Assembly: GCA_000231825.2 (NCBI GenBank)
Contig: JH720388.1
Coordinates: 177,063 to 241,062 of the forward strand
Direction: 5' to 3'
DNA length: 64,000 bases
Source: Tetrahymena elliotti 4EA
Taxonomy: Eukaryota; Ciliophora; Oligohymenophorea; Hymenostomatida; Tetrahymenidae
The notes under the pieces were generated by a model, which worked only from the letters and a program-made list of their open reading frames with translations, was not told the origin of the DNA and did not search any database. The position numbers and the translations under genes were made by a program. Within the stretch, counting starts at the first letter, position 1. Each line of letters begins with the position of its first letter. Shown in pieces: positions 61,460 through 64,000 of the stretch.

Positions 61460-64000
61460 ATGGAACAAGATAAAAATAGTAGCACTGAATAGCCTCTCAA
61501 ATAGTAATTAGTGAGTCGTACTGTCTCTAAAGGTGCTAAGTATGAGAATCCACCACTCAAAACTATTTGTGGTTTAGATGCTAATTTAATAGCTCTCTCA
61601 TCAATGAACTTTTTTTAGAATGCAGCTGTATCAATTATTGTTCCATTTTTCCCTCCAATAGCTAGTAATATTGGTGTTTCATCCTTCATGATAGGTCTAA
61701 TTCTTGCCTTTAATCCTATAGGTAGTTTTTTAACTTCCTTAATTGTAGCATAGTTAATGGGTAGACTGGGTAAAAAGACACTAATGATTTGGGGATTAAT
61801 ATTTTAATCAATATCTATTGCATCATTTGGAGCTCTAAGTAACCTTCATAACAGTACAGCTTTCATTATACTATCAGCATTTGCTAGATTTGTCCAAGGA
61901 GCAGCAAGATCTGCTTATGGATCTTCTTCTTTTGGCTATGTACCTCAATTATGGCCTGATTCGTAATAATTTTTGAAATTTGTTTGGAATAGATTAAATT
62001 TGAAAATGTGTTAAAAGCCTATTTTTAAACAAAAAAAATCTGATAAAATATGAAATTATTAACTAATTAAATAAAAAGATTAAATCTTATTATTTCCACA
62101 CCTTTTCAAAATTATAAAAACCAAACCTTTAAATACCTTTAAAATCACAACTTACTTTGATTTTGATTCTTTCCTCTTTTACTATTTTATAAAGTATAAA
62201 GGAAAAGTATTCATTTCAGATCTTAGATTTTTTCTCGAAAAATTTTGTTTGATAAATAAATAAATTATAGACTAAATCTTATAATCTATACCTCTCCAAG
62301 ATAATAAAAACGAGAATTCTAAACATCTCTGTTCTAAATATATACTTAATTTTATTTACTAAAGCCATTACTAGAACATCATAAATAATTTTTTTAAAGT
62401 TATCTTACTAGTCTCCATTTTCATTATTTTCCTATCCAAGATAAAATATTTTTTATTAAATTTTAAGGAAATATTGTTTTTAACTTTTTGAAGTAAAATT
62501 TTTTGGTTGATAACTTACTAAAAATAACCAAAGCCTTTTAATTTTCATCTATTTCCAATATACCTTAAACTAATATTTTTAAATAGGTTGAGCAAAAAAA
62601 TACTGAACTTTTCATAATTTTCTGATAAAAAATAAAACATTTTTTATTAAATTTTAAAGAAGATTGGGATTTAACATTTTTAAAGTTAAGATTTTTTTGG
62701 GAACTTCATTTAAAAAGCTAAAACCTAAAAATCTTCTTTTCTTTTGAACAAATTCAAAATTTAATTTACATTTCTGCTAAATACTTAACTTTTTATTTTC
62801 ATTCATTTTTTATCTAAAATAAAACATATTTTGTTAAATTTAATGGAAATATGTTTTTAGGTTGTTTTAATTTTTAAAGTAAAATTATCCAAAATTAATG
62901 TGTTATGTTATAGCTTTTGTTACAATTAATTAGAGTTTCTTAAGTAAATAGATAGTTTAAACAAAAAATATAATTTTTTGTTGGTTTCAGCTTTTAAAAG
63001 AAATTATTTCACAAAAATTAGTTTTATTTTTTTAATTTTCAATTAAATAAAATGATTTTCGTTAACTAATATTTTTTATAGAGTATAGAAAAAGATAAGT
63101 ATAATGGAAACATTAACTGCATTAGGTACTATTTTAGGGCCTATTGTGGGTTAAGTTATGTACACAGGATTGGGAAGCCAAATGCCTTTTTATATATTGG
63201 GATTTCTTTTTCTGTTATGTTTAGGCACTCTTATGTGGCTTCCTGCTGATTAAAAATCAAAGAAAGATTTGGATAAAGTATCTTCTTTTAAATGCCTAAC
63301 AAATAGGTATATATTTTTTACCTTTATGGTGTTGGTAGCAGGATTGACTTCCCAATCATATATAAACACTTTGTATACATAGCATATGGAGAATTTAGGA
63401 ATAAGTGATAATTTATCTGGCTATCTTTATCCTATAGGCTCTCTTTTTTATATAGGCTGTTTACATTTAATGCCTAGATTATCTAAATTTGTTAGTAGAA
63501 AATTAATATTATCAATGGGATCTCTTATTGCTACTATTGGAGTTGAAATTCAGGCTCCAGAAAAGTATATAGGATTACCATCTGGAGAGGATAAGTGGTA
63601 CATAGTGACTATTGGTTAATGTGTCACTAATATTGCTTTTGCTATGACTATATTACCTATTATACCTGAATTCATAGAATTGATACTAAATAAAGAACTT
63701 AAAGAAAGAAACATTCTAGAAGCTGATGCTAAGTTAACAAGAGCTTGTAGTGATATGAGTTCAGGAATTTTTATGGCTGGTTATTCTTTAGGTCTTTTCT
63801 TAGGACCTTTTGTTTCTGGGCTTCTATATGATAGCTTTGAAGGTGATGACATACAGAAATTTATGAATACTTCAAGATGTATAGCTGGTTTTGTGGCAAT
63901 TTGTTGTATACTTTACTTAACAGTTGGAGGAGCCTATAGAGGGTTCTAATAACAAAGTAAGTTAACCAAATCTAAACTGAAAAAATCTTATGCCTACAGT
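61460..64000 (+). CDS. MFS transporter, copy B (DHA1/SLC18-like), 3' end outside window
   Basis: Exon 1 runs from ATG 61460 to 61962. An 1119-nt intron (61963-63081, GTAATA..ATAG) follows at exactly the position of the intron in copy A. Exon 2 is open from 63082 to the window end without TGA, in phase. The membrane core is nearly the same as copy A: NAAVSIIVPFFPPIASNIGV, motif A Q.MGRLGKK, RFVQGAARSAYGSSSFGYV, and the late segments ending TVGGAYRGF. The N-terminal 30 residues and the start of the cytosolic tail differ. The expected role is the same, proton-coupled export or compartmental storage of a small organic molecule. The two genes arose by local duplication and still share long blocks of nucleotide identity in exons but not in the intron. 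Confidence 0.9.
62417..62880. repeat. Degenerate tandem repeat inside the intron of MFS copy B
   Basis: Three units begin with a TTTTC.TTATTTT-like block and contain ATAAAA.ATTTTTTATTAAATTTTA, at about 62441, 62631 and 62818 (period about 190 bp). Each is followed by an AAAGTAA.ATTTTT-like block. Units are diverged. The intron of copy A shows no obvious equivalent. Confidence 0.6.

Noticed and set aside
1..64000. Bacterial or viral origin, suggested by many short standard-code frames
   Set aside because: Reading TAA/TAG as Gln joins the fragments into complete eukaryotic domains (kinase, USP, kinesin, LITAF, MFS) with GT..AG introns, so the source is a ciliate nucleus.

Overview
The window looks like macronuclear-type DNA of an oligohymenophorean ciliate, most likely Tetrahymena or a close relative. 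Base composition is extremely AT-rich. Long reading frames appear only when TAA and TAG are read as glutamine and TGA is the sole stop. Coding islands are split by short AT-rich GT..AG introns (mostly about 40-310 nt, a few from 460 nt to 1.1 kb) and separated by 0.3-3 kb of AT-rich spacer. There are no operons, ribosome binding sites, CRISPR arrays or IS elements. All gene models below were built by hand with the ciliate code. For most multi-exon models, removing the proposed introns leaves an exact multiple of three, which is a useful internal check.

Left part (1-12.8 kb): the 3' part of a divergent kinesin, a short low-complexity protein, a DPH4-like J-domain/CSL zinc-finger protein, an eight-exon protein of unknown function, a TPR protein, a 138-residue orphan and a ULK-type protein kinase. 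Middle (12.8-33.9 kb): a long spacer, a two-pass membrane protein, a 1.6-kb degenerate coding-like region with a CCCH-finger-like motif and a 3' T-arm-like hairpin, a large N/Q-rich protein, an uncertain small locus with two overlapping open frames, a LITAF-domain cluster (two intact copies and one decayed copy) and a HAD-superfamily phosphohydrolase-like gene.

Right part (33.9-64 kb): a nine-exon ubiquitin-specific protease with all catalytic boxes, an N/Q-rich orphan followed by tandem repeats of about 150-200 bp, a MORN-repeat protein, a basic orphan, a decayed Cys-rich/beta-propeller surface-protein gene, a leucine-rich-repeat (RNI-like) protein, a secreted MACPF-domain protein, and two tandem MFS transporter paralogs. 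The two paralogs share one intron position, each occupied by an unusually long intron. The second paralog runs off the right edge.

The genes are functionally mixed (cytoskeleton, ubiquitin, translation-factor modification, signalling, membrane and secreted proteins) and do not form one pathway. The most distinctive signals are local duplication and decay (LITAF cluster, MFS pair, surface-protein pseudogene), the coding-like relic at 18.0-19.6 kb, and several families of degenerate tandem repeats in spacers and introns. I did not find a convincing undescribed multi-gene system.
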